64,000 nucleotides of DNA from DAOUTY01 sp964453665 (lineage in GTDB: Bacteria; Chloroflexota; Dehalococcoidia; SZUA-161), in assembly GCA_964453665.1 (NCBI GenBank), contig CAYVQT010000002.1, forward strand, positions 26,903-90,902. The letters run 5' to 3'. Made by a program: the position numbers and the translations under genes. This document shows positions 8,238-15,857 of the stretch, one piece after another. The notes beneath the pieces were generated by a model. The model did not search any database and was not told where the DNA came from. It worked only from the letters and a program-made list of their open reading frames with translations. The first letter of the stretch is position 1, and each line of letters begins with the position of its first letter.

Positions 8238-11126
8238 TTAGCTGCTCTGGGCTTGTACCAAGGTGTTTTTCCCGGCCGAGCTCTGGTCATGGGAGACGAT
8301 AGGTATTTCCACAACAAAGGTCGCGCCTTCGTCGGGCTTACTCCTGGCATACAAATGGCCGCCGTGCTCCTGAACAATGCCGTAGCAAATGCTGAGGCCA
8401 AGACCTGTTCCCTTTCCCACGTCTTTGGTGGTGAAGAAGGGGTCGAACACCCTCTTTAAATTGTCCTCTGAGATGCCGGATCCGTTATCGCTGAAGCTTA
8501 CCCGTATCATCTCGCCCGCCTTCTGTGTCTTGATAAGAAATTTTCCATAGCCATGGGCTTCTGTCATTGCCTGGTCTGCGTTTGTGATTATGTTCACGAA
8601 AACCTGCTGTAGCTGGTTGAAATCGGCCATGGTCATTGGAAGTTCGGGGTCCAGTTCCTTCACCACTTCTATGTTATTTACCCTCATCCGATAGGCGTGC
8701 AGCTCCAGGCTCTTTTCGATGACTTCGTTAATGGAGACAAGGCTTCTATCCGGCGTGTACCTGCGGGCGAAGGAAAGCAGATTGCCGGTGATTCTGGAAG
8801 CGCGCTGCGCCTCTTTATAGATAGTTCCCACGTCACTCATGGTGAGTTCATCGAGGTCGTCCCGGCTGTCGAGAAGCTGTGCGAATGCCTGGATGGCGGC
8901 CAGCGGGTTATTCAGCTCGTGGGCGACGCCCGCTGCCAGTTCGCCCACCGCCGCCAGACGGCCGGTGAGCTGAAGCTGCTGCTCCATCCTCCGCTTTTCC
9001 TCCTCGGCCTTCTTCTGCTCGGTGATATCCCGGAATGAGGCCAGACCTGCCATTCTTCCCCGGTATTCGATTTTTGAGCCAACAACACTTATCCACTTCT
9101 CACTGCCGTCTTTGGTAAACGTTCGAAAGTCGTTGACCTGACGCAGGTCTTTTTCAAACATATCTTCCATCATGATCCTGACGGCTCGATCCCTGTCGTC
9201 TGGATGGAGGTAGTCGAGCAGGTTTATATCGAGAAGCTCTTTCACGGAATCGAATCCGTAAATTTTCGCGGTGTTCTGATTGGCCAGCACTATTTTCATC
9301 GTTTCGGCATCGATAACGACCATGCCGTCGATCATGCTCTCGAACAGGACTCTATAGTTGTGCTCGCTCTCTCTCAGCGCCTCCTCTGCGCGCTTGCGCT
9401 CGGTGATGTCGCGGGCGATTCCTATAACCTCGGCTTCATCTCCCTTGCCCATCAGATAAGTTGATACTTCGACGTATACAAGACTCCCGTCCTTTCTTAT
9501 CAGTTCGAATTCATCAGGGCCTGTAGGTTTCCCGGCCTCATTAAGCGATGCAGCATGTGCTACTTTCGATAAATATTCGGGCGGAAGGAGACCTGCTTCA
9601 TAGAAGCTTTTACCCACGAGTTCTTCCCTTGAATACCCCGTTATTCTTTCTGCTGCCTTATTGCCATACAATAAAATCCCCTCAAAGTCGTTGATATAGA
9701 TGGCGTCGGGACTCATTTCCAGGTAGAGCTGAAGTTTTCCCTTAGACTTCTGCAGTGCCGCCTCTGCCCTCTTGCTCTCAAGGGCGTTTCCGATGATCTC
9801 GGAAACTATACGAAGCATCAGCAGGTCGTCATTGCTCAACTCTCCCGTTTCCACAACGTTATCGAGTCCGATAAATCCGGCAAGCTTCTCCACAACATGC
9901 ACGGGCAGTACTAAGATAGATTTGATATCCTGCATCTCCAGTATCTCCTTTTCGGCAGCCGCCTCTTTTGGTAACTTTGAGACATCCTGAATGTGAATAA
10001 CTTCGCTTTTCCGAAGTTTTTCCATCCACCAGGGGAATGTATCGCAGGGTAGGTTTTGCAGGTTATCTATTTGTGGGCTCACCCCGTCGGCGCACCACTC
10101 GTGGGTGTTGTCAGTCGTCGTTTCATTTTCTTGAATTAGAAACAAATAGGAGCGGCTCGCTCCGCTCAACCTTCCGATGTCGGCAAGCGAGGCGTTTATA
10201 GCGTCATCGATATCCGGGGCGCCGACGAATCTGGTAGAGACACTGGAAATCGTTTCCTCCAATCTCAATTTACGCCGGACGGTTTCCTCAGCCTGCTTGC
10301 GATCGGTGATATCGCGGAAGTTGGCGACGATACCTGAGACTGCGGGATTATCCAAAAGGTTCTTGCCCAGTACCTCGAAATATCGCCAGGAGCCGTCTCT
10401 ATGCTGACCGCGTATCTCGGTTTGTACATTAGAGCCCGGGTTTTGCATCAATTTTGCGAAGAGGTCCGCTGCCTTCGGCATGTCATCGGGGTGAACAAAA
10501 TTAAGAGGAGCCTTGCCGGATCGCTTTCCCCCCACCATGCGTTTGAATGATGGGCTCTGGTAACGGATGCTTCCGTCACTGTTGAGAACGACGATGGTGT
10601 CCGAGACGTTTTCCGTGAGTTCTTCGAAAAGCTCTTTGCTGGATCGAAGCGTTTCCTCTGCCTGCCTGCGCTCGGTGACATCGCGGAAATTGACAACAAT
10701 CCCCCTGACCGCAGGGTCGCCCAGAAGGTTCTGTCCTATTGCATCGACGTATCGCCATGAGCCGTCTTTATGCAGGGTGCGTATTTCCATGTGTGGAATA
10801 TATTCAGGACTGTTTATTATTTGGGCAAATCTATCAGCGGCAACTGTCAAATCTTCAGGGTGAATGAATTCAAAAGCAATTTTGCCGATAATCTCTTCAG
10901 GTTCATACCCGAATACACGTTTAATGGAAGGGCTAATATAGGATAATTCTCCATCACTATTAATGATCATGATAACGTCCATAGCGTTCTCGATAAGCAC
11001 CCGGAACTGCCTGTCGTCGAGTTGTTTAAATCCGCCCTGCTGCTTGGGGTTTTTAGCGCTAGAAATTTTCGGGTGAGTTTTCTCTCGTATTGGTTTGGTC
11101 TTTACCCCCATGTTTTGCCTCTTCAT
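8238..11126 (-). CDS. PAS/GAF sensor histidine kinase
   Basis: 962 residues, soluble. Order: two PAS domains (about 35-150 and 160-275), a GAF domain (about 290-455, with LVLPVHVVEKLAGFIGLDN), two more PAS domains (about 465-590 and 590-710), HisKA with His in GVAHELNNPLAAIQ, and a HATPase with FSDNGSGISEDN and GKGTGLGLSICYG. The core from HisKA onward nearly repeats that of the kinase at 4565-6907. The ATG at 11126 is used here; an ATG at 11111 with AAGAGG six bases upstream may be the true start. No response regulator is adjacent. Confidence 0.92.
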   Translation of the reverse strand: MKRQNMGVKTKPIREKTHPKISSAKNPKQQGGFKQLDDRQFRVLIENAMDVIMIINSDGELSYISPSIKRVFGYEPEEIIGKIAFEFIHPEDLTVAADRFAQIINSPEYIPHMEIRTLHKDGSWRYVDAIGQNLLGDPAVRGIVVNFRDVTERRQAEETLRSSKELFEELTENVSDTIVVLNSDGSIRYQSPSFKRMVGGKRSGKAPLNFVHPDDMPKAADLFAKLMQNPGSNVQTEIRGQHRDGSWRYFEVLGKNLLDNPAVSGIVANFRDITDRKQAEETVRRKLRLEETISSVSTRFVGAPDIDDAINASLADIGRLSGASRSYLFLIQENETTTDNTHEWCADGVSPQIDNLQNLPCDTFPWWMEKLRKSEVIHIQDVSKLPKEAAAEKEILEMQDIKSILVLPVHVVEKLAGFIGLDNVVETGELSNDDLLMLRIVSEIIGNALESKRAEAALQKSKGKLQLYLEMSPDAIYINDFEGILLYGNKAAERITGYSREELVGKSFYEAGLLPPEYLSKVAHAASLNEAGKPTGPDEFELIRKDGSLVYVEVSTYLMGKGDEAEVIGIARDITERKRAEEALRESEHNYRVLFESMIDGMVVIDAETMKIVLANQNTAKIYGFDSVKELLDINLLDYLHPDDRDRAVRIMMEDMFEKDLRQVNDFRTFTKDGSEKWISVVGSKIEYRGRMAGLASFRDITEQKKAEEEKRRMEQQLQLTGRLAAVGELAAGVAHELNNPLAAIQAFAQLLDSRDDLDELTMSDVGTIYKEAQRASRITGNLLSFARRYTPDRSLVSINEVIEKSLELHAYRMRVNNIEVVKELDPELPMTMADFNQLQQVFVNIITNADQAMTEAHGYGKFLIKTQKAGEMIRVSFSDNGSGISEDNLKRVFDPFFTTKDVGKGTGLGLSICYGIVQEHGGHLYARSKPDEGATFVVEIPIVSHDQSSAGKNTLVQAQSS

Positions 11127-11420
11127 TCGTAGTGGAGAGTACTTAAATGCTGGGTGCTGCTCCTATCCTGAACGGCTGCTTTTGTTTCCAGCCGAGTCCT
11201 TTTCTCAACTTTTAGTCCAAAGTCGGAATGCCTAATCGGGAGGAATTGGTAACCTTGACATACTTTATAGAGCTTCATACGGCATTAGCATAATTCCTCT
11301 TTGATAGGCATGCTATGGGCTTTTAGGGCAAATATATATGGTAAAATCGTACTGCGGTGGCGGAACGAAATGGTATAATGCTGGATAGTGGCTCGTAATA
11401 CCAGCGAATGATGGGCGATT

Positions 11421-11452
11421 GGGCAGGTTGGCCGACGTCGGCCAACCTGCCC
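11421..11452. repeat. 32-bp perfect palindrome
   Basis: Arms GGGCAGGTTGGCCGAC and their exact complement, with no loop. On the plus strand it is followed by TTGGTATTTTCCC, a poor U-tract. It may be an intergenic REP-type element or a binding site; a terminator role is weakly supported. Confidence 0.7.
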
Positions 11453-11480
11453 TTGGTATTTTCCCGAAAATAAGATATAA

Positions 11481-11620
11481 ACCGTTCGCCCCGAACCATG
11501 CGTAGGGGCGTTTCGCGAAACGCCCCTACAGGTGAAATATCTGGCGTCTTGAATATCGTTTATTCCAAAAGCAGCATTTTCATCCTTCGTGGTGAGCATT
11601 AAAAATGCTCATGGCAGATT
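11481..11620. repeat. Interspersed REP-like repeat, copy B
   Basis: Contains the same 28-bp palindrome as copy A (here 11502-11529) and about 120 bp of matching flank, diverged at many positions. It is in direct orientation relative to the copy at 4340-4490, 7.1 kb away, on the other side of the kinase-treT-kinase block. Confidence 0.8.
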
Positions 11621-11817
11621 CTTGCAGGAATGAGGAGTAGATGCAATAAGGAGGCCCTTGATTTCCCGGGGGATTGTTGAGAGAGATGCGTTATAGATTG
11701 AGAAACTGGGGGTAAAAATGGCTCTGTGAAAGTAATAGTTATTCCCGACGGCAGGCATGATACTAATAGGAGTGTCTAATAAGTTTTAGGGGGAAAAGTT
11801 AGGAAAAGTAAGAAATT

Positions 11818-11858
11818 AGGGTAAAAACACTTGACAAAAGGGTAAAAAAGTGTTATCT
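11818..11858 (+). promoter_or_regulatory. Sigma70-type promoter with two direct repeats
   Basis: TTGACA at 11831-11836, a 16-bp spacer and TTATCT at 11853-11858. AGGGTAAAAA occurs at 11818 and again at 11839, 21 bp apart (two helical turns), bracketing the -35 box. This looks like an operator. No protein gene follows; a strong terminator lies about 65-100 bp downstream. Confidence 0.6.
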
Positions 11859-11864
11859 GTTAAG

Positions 11865-11962
11865 AAGGTCGCAACCGAATCGACTTTGCGGCTTGGTTTC
11901 CACAGATGCTCTTGAGCCATGACCACTAAGGTGCTTCGCCACGAAGCGCCTTAGTGGTTTTT
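11865..11962 (+). ncRNA. Candidate small RNA (about 100 nt)
   Basis: Defined only by its ends: a good promoter with its predicted start near 11865, and an intrinsic terminator ending near 11962. No open reading frame of note lies between. The body has a small internal inverted repeat (CCGAATCGACTTTGCGG). I recognise no Rfam family in it. It could instead be a leader of something lost or a repeat-derived transcript. Confidence 0.4.
11922..11962 (+). terminator. Strong intrinsic terminator
   Basis: A 17-bp stem (11922-11938 pairing with 11942-11958, one G-U pair) with a three-base loop, followed by TTTTT. The arm starts ACCACTAAGGTGCTTCG. It terminates plus-strand transcription and closes the candidate small RNA. 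Confidence 0.75.
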
Positions 11963-12115
11963 AGGGCATTTTACTATATAGACGGGGCATTCAATTTTGC
12001 GCGCATATTAGCTGCGATAATCAAAATAAATGGAAGCCAATATCACACAGGGAGGCTTCCTCAGAATAGCCCCATATAGCCTAAATAGCTGCTTGGATAA
12101 TCTTGCTTCTCGTGC

Positions 12116-12343
12116 CTATTGCTTGCGTGAAACAAGCTCGCCGAGGCCAGCAAGAACAGCGCCGCCAAACGCTCCGAAGAACAAGCCCTGGAGGAATGAC
12201 GCAAATTTATATGTTCCTGGCGCTCCTTCATAACCTACAGCGGCGAAGATACCCCACAGCAGGCCGATGATAGCCACTGCTATCGCCCCATAGTTGAGTA
12301 TCTTGATGATGGTGAATTTGACGTGGACCTCTTTCTCTTCCAT
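12116..12343 (-). CDS. Small two-helix membrane protein, hypothetical
   Basis: 75 residues with two hydrophobic helices (about 16-37 and 48-68, the second containing LFFGAFGGAVLAGLGELV) and a charged N-terminus MEEKEVHVKF. The start is well supported: GGAGG seven bases before the ATG, and a consensus-like minus-strand promoter at 12373-12401. It is divergent from marR, with 170 bp between, so MarR may control it. The function is not recognised. Confidence 0.75.
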   Translation of the reverse strand: MEEKEVHVKFTIIKILNYGAIAVAIIGLLWGIFAAVGYEGAPGTYKFASFLQGLFFGAFGGAVLAGLGELVSRKQ

Positions 12344-12372
12344 GGTTAACCTCCTTAACTACTTACACGAAG

Positions 12373-12401
12373 CTTATATCACATCTTTATATCTTAATCA
12401 A
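12373..12401 (-). promoter_or_regulatory. Promoter of the small membrane protein gene
   Basis: Read on the minus strand: TTGATT, a 17-bp spacer, TATAAG, about 30 bases before the ATG at 12343. It is back to back with the marR promoter. Confidence 0.65.
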
Positions 12402-12449
12402 GCCTATCTGAACATGTGGAGCAATCTATGCGCTACTATCGTACTCTCA

Positions 12450-12478
12450 TTGATTGCCGTTAGCTGTTATGATATAAT
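12450..12478 (+). promoter_or_regulatory. marR promoter
   Basis: TTGATT at 12450-12455, a 17-bp spacer and a perfect TATAAT at 12473-12478, giving a start near 12485 and a leader of about 29 bases before the ATG at 12514. Confidence 0.7.
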
Positions 12479-12513
12479 GCCAGAGAAGTTACTCATAAGA
12501 TGGGGGAAATTAG

Positions 12514-13023
12514 ATGTACGATCTTCAATTCAGCGAAGTAGCGATGAACACATGGGCGATGATTCGACAGACCTGGACCGCGTTGAATAAAGTGGCCGAG
12601 ACCAGACTCGCCAAGACGGGCTTAACTCCAGAGAAGGCTGCGGTTCTATGGGCTTGCAGGGACTATCCCGGCACAATAACTCCTGCTGAGATAGCCCGTT
12701 TAACATTCCGTGAAAACCAAACAATTGCCGGTTTGCTCAATAGAATGGAAAAAGATGGTCTGGTTAAAAGAATACCCAAGCGTAAGGGGCACCCGTTCAC
12801 CGAAGTTAAGTTAACCGCCAGGGGCGAGGAAGCTTGTGGCCCCGGGGTGGAGATATACAAGAAGCTGATCACGGGGCTCGCGACCGATTTATCGACGGAT
12901 GAGCAAGAGCAGCTTCAGAAGCTCCTGTGTGTATTGAGAGACAAGATGTTGGATGAACTGCATATGGAAATAAAGAAACCATCGGGCTATGACTCGGAGA
13001 AGCTTATTACCCCGAATTGGTGA
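12514..13023 (+). CDS. MarR-family transcriptional regulator
   Basis: 169 residues. The winged helix is seen in TPAEIARLTFRENQTIAGLLNRMEKDGLV, with the wing in KRIPKRKGHPFTEVKLTARG. MarR proteins are dimeric repressors that leave DNA on binding small aromatic or oxidising ligands. GGGGGAAA precedes the ATG. A terminator follows at 13121. It is divergent from the small membrane protein and upstream of an acyl-CoA synthetase subunit, either of which may be a target (inference). Confidence 0.92.
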   Translation: MYDLQFSEVAMNTWAMIRQTWTALNKVAETRLAKTGLTPEKAAVLWACRDYPGTITPAEIARLTFRENQTIAGLLNRMEKDGLVKRIPKRKGHPFTEVKLTARGEEACGPGVEIYKKLITGLATDLSTDEQEQLQKLLCVLRDKMLDELHMEIKKPSGYDSEKLITPNW

Positions 13024-13120
13024 AAAATATGCAGCACTCTGTCGGTATAGCTGCTGCAATTCTTTGATTACAGTTGCTGTGACTTGGTCGGGCGGTATCT
13101 GTTGTTAAATTAGCGGGGAA

Positions 13121-13156
13121 AAGGCTGGGCATCTGGCAAGATGCCCAGCCTTTCTA
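13121..13156 (+). terminator. Terminator after marR
   Basis: A 13-bp perfect stem (AAGGCTGGGCATC with its complement) and a six-base loop, ending in TTTCT. It lies about 100 bp after the marR stop and before the next gene on the same strand, so the two are probably separate transcripts. Confidence 0.65.
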
Positions 13157-13226
13157 ATGGAAGATATTTATATCAGACTGGCGGTGAGTGACTGGCCGTG
13201 GGATTATTCAGCGTGCGAGGTTTTGG

Positions 13227-14645
13227 ATGAGAATACGGGATGGAAACGATCTTAAGGCGTTCTTCGAGCCCGATTCTATAGCAGTATTTGGCTCTTTAAA
13301 AGATGGTATGGGTCTTGGATATGGGGCGATAAGGAACATGCTTGAATTCGGTTTTAAGGGTCGGATATATCCCGTGAACCCTAATTATACGGAGGTCCTG
13401 GGTTTGAAGGCCTATGCTGCCGTCGGTGAGGTATCTGAGTCCATTGATCTGGCTGTTGTGATCACACCTGCACCGACAGTCCCGGAGATAATAGACCAGT
13501 GTGCGCAGAAGGGGGTCAAGGCTGCAATTATTGTATCGGAACACTTCGCTGAGTCAGGCGACAGTGGAGCCAGACTGCAGCAGCAATTGGTGGACATAGC
13601 GCGTCGAAGCAACATCCGTATTATGGGGCCGAATACGATTGGCACCCTTAATACAGTCAACGGTTTGGTAACGACTCCCTATCTGCTTGGCTACAGTCGT
13701 ATCCAGAAGGGCGGAATAGCTTATTGCAGTCAGAGCGGGATAGTCGCTGCCCAGTGCCAGCCTCTGGAGGACAAGGCTTATCCTATAAGCAAGATGTGCG
13801 ACCTTGCCAACAAGTGTGATGTCAATGAGGTTGATATCTTGAACTACCTGGCGGACGACCCGGAGACAGAAGTGGTTGCCATGCACATGGAGGACGTTAG
13901 GGATGGGCAGGGATTTATGGAAGCAGCCCGGAGGTTAACCGCTCGTAAGCCACTGCTGATTTTCAGGCCGGCCCGGAGTGAAGCAGGGGCCAGGGCTTCG
14001 GCATCTCATACTGGCTCGCTGGCAGGAAAAGATGAAGTCTATGATAGCGCTATCAAGCAGGTGGGCGCTATTCGAGTAAATACCTGGCAGAAATTCTGGG
14101 AAACCCCCAGAATTTTTAACCCGCAGCGGACAATAGAGGGTAATCGTATTGCCATCATAGCATACAGCGGTGGGGCGGGAGTGGTGGCAGTGGATGCAGC
14201 GGAGGAGGCTGGCTTGGCGCTGGCTGGTTTCACGCCTGTTACTTCTGACAGGCTGAGACGGATAGGCTCACGGGCTGCCAGGAACCCGGTTGACCTCGGC
14301 CCTGTATTATCCGCGGCGTCGGATACTGTCTCCGTTCAAGACGAAGCCATAACGGCGATACTGGAAGATGAGAATGTGGATTGTGCCAGCATTGCCCTGT
14401 ATGTAGGTGTGCTGGCACCGGAACAGTATATCGTTGAGCTTCTGGAAAGATTGACGCAGAGTATATCGAAGCCGGTGACTATCTGGCTTTATGGAACACA
14501 GTTGTCCATGTTAGAGGAAACATCGAGGCTACTGGAAGCGCGGGGGCTGCCGACGTTCACTGAACTGGAGACGGCTGTCAAAGCTCTCGGCATGCTAGCC
14601 GAGTACTCCAGATTCAGATCGGACTCAGTCCATAATGCTGCCTAG
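13227..14645 (+). CDS. Acyl-CoA synthetase (ADP-forming), alpha subunit-like
   Basis: About 472 residues: a CoA-binding Rossmann domain (FFEPDSIAVFGSLKDGMGLGYG) followed by two succinyl-CoA-ligase-like domains. The conserved phospho-histidine segment is present as ASASHTGSLAGKDE. NDP-forming acyl-CoA synthetases make ATP while releasing a CoA thioester's acid, or run in reverse. No ATP-grasp beta subunit is fused or adjacent, so the enzyme must pair with one encoded elsewhere. I chose the ATG at 13227, with GCGAGG six bases upstream; a GTG at 13188 gives a 485-residue form. Confidence 0.88.
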   Translation: MRIRDGNDLKAFFEPDSIAVFGSLKDGMGLGYGAIRNMLEFGFKGRIYPVNPNYTEVLGLKAYAAVGEVSESIDLAVVITPAPTVPEIIDQCAQKGVKAAIIVSEHFAESGDSGARLQQQLVDIARRSNIRIMGPNTIGTLNTVNGLVTTPYLLGYSRIQKGGIAYCSQSGIVAAQCQPLEDKAYPISKMCDLANKCDVNEVDILNYLADDPETEVVAMHMEDVRDGQGFMEAARRLTARKPLLIFRPARSEAGARASASHTGSLAGKDEVYDSAIKQVGAIRVNTWQKFWETPRIFNPQRTIEGNRIAIIAYSGGAGVVAVDAAEEAGLALAGFTPVTSDRLRRIGSRAARNPVDLGPVLSAASDTVSVQDEAITAILEDENVDCASIALYVGVLAPEQYIVELLERLTQSISKPVTIWLYGTQLSMLEETSRLLEARGLPTFTELETAVKALGMLAEYSRFRSDSVHNAA

Positions 14646-14714
14646 CATCATCCTTTTCATTTAATTTATCGGGGCAGGTTGATAGGCACGAATTTGTGGT
14701 TATTGGAGTCGAAG

Positions 14715-15824
14715 CTACGCCTTTCTTCTTGACCTGATGATATAGAACGAAGCAATTATAGCTGCAACTACGACCACGCCAATTATTACATATGTTGTGG
14801 GGAATTCACATTCAGAGACTTGTGCCACATATCGGTTCTCGATTTCGCTGAACAGTATAACATCATTCGAAACGCCTACCGGTGTACCATTGACCGAGAT
14901 AACAAGTGCATCCAGCCTTGTTTCTAGTCCCAGAGCTTTTACCTCCACCGAGTAGGTAAAGGAGACCGTTTCCTCTGGCTCCAGAGTATCTATATTCTTT
15001 GTCCAGTAGAGGTGTGGGTCGCTCATCTCCGTCTCGGTCAGTTCGAACTCATCCGGCGGGGAAACTGCCTCGAATGTGCCGGGGTGGAAACCGTCTCTAA
15101 TGGTGATATTTCCCACAGCTTTGTCACCCTTGTTCGCAATCGTTACGTGGACATATATTACTTCCCCGGCGGCGGTGATGCTGGGTGGTGTTACCGTCTT
15201 AGTCGCTGCGATATCTACATCCAGCTTTGTCCAGGCGATAGAAAGAGGACTTGGATATATGTCCGTTTTATCCCAGAGAAGGACGAGTCTGCCATCCTGG
15301 GTGGTGGTATCATCGCAGCTCATACTAGAGCATGTGATTCTTTCGATGTCCTCGGGGAGTATCAGCTTTATGGCATATTTTCCTGTTGTCTGAGCGCTGG
15401 CCATGTCATCGAGCAGCAGCATGGGTGCGAAGAGCACGCTCTGGTAGTCAGAATCTGGCAGGCTCAGGGAATAGGAGAACGTTAGCGTTCTCTGCTGCCC
15501 CGGATCGAAGGAAACCGGGTTATATAGTTCGCTTCCATCAATAAGAGCGGTGGCATCTGTGAGAGAGAAAGTTAAAGTTACTGATTCTGTGCTGTCTCCC
15601 TGATTGACCAGTTCATACTCAACCGTGATGTCCGCCCGGTCAGTTATGTCTATTGTTGCCGAGACAGTATCTATCACAATTCCACCCGTATAAAATAGAG
15701 CTGCACCGGCTCGCAGAGGTAGAGAAATGGATAGCAGGAGCAGAATGAAACAAACTGACAGGCACTTAAGGGCGCGTATTCGCGTTCTCTGACAGCTAGG
15801 CTTGTTCTGATTTAACATATTCAT
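14715..15824 (-). CDS. Secreted, C-terminally anchored DUF11-type repeat protein
   Basis: 369 residues. A signal peptide covers about 17-42 (CLSVCFILLLLSISLPLRAGA). The middle has beta-rich segments, one DUF11-like (KTVTPPSITAAGEVIYVHVTIANKG). The C-terminus is a helix plus basic tail, FPTTYVIIGVVVVAAIIASF then RSRRK, a membrane anchor or a possible sorting signal for the exosortase at 22110. It lies 33 bp downstream of the 1127-residue secreted protein and is probably cotranscribed. Surface role inferred. Confidence 0.85.
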   Translation of the reverse strand: MNMLNQNKPSCQRTRIRALKCLSVCFILLLLSISLPLRAGAALFYTGGIVIDTVSATIDITDRADITVEYELVNQGDSTESVTLTFSLTDATALIDGSELYNPVSFDPGQQRTLTFSYSLSLPDSDYQSVLFAPMLLLDDMASAQTTGKYAIKLILPEDIERITCSSMSCDDTTTQDGRLVLLWDKTDIYPSPLSIAWTKLDVDIAATKTVTPPSITAAGEVIYVHVTIANKGDKAVGNITIRDGFHPGTFEAVSPPDEFELTETEMSDPHLYWTKNIDTLEPEETVSFTYSVEVKALGLETRLDALVISVNGTPVGVSNDVILFSEIENRYVAQVSECEFPTTYVIIGVVVVAAIIASFYIIRSRRKA

Positions 15825-15857
15825 CTATTCCAGCTATAATTGCCTCTTGAAGTCAAC

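Larger units (their letters stand above)
11127..12115. other. 989-bp gene-poor region with palindromes, repeat and candidate sRNA
   Basis: No convincing protein gene. A minus-strand frame at 11285-11599 runs through the repeat and palindromes and looks spurious. The stretch holds a 32-bp palindrome, repeat copy B, and a promoter-terminator pair that defines a candidate small RNA, all listed separately. Confidence 0.7.

Noticed and set aside
11285..11599. 104-codon minus-strand reading frame
   Set aside because: It runs through repeat copy B and the 32-bp palindrome, has no Shine-Dalgarno and no protein-like pattern.
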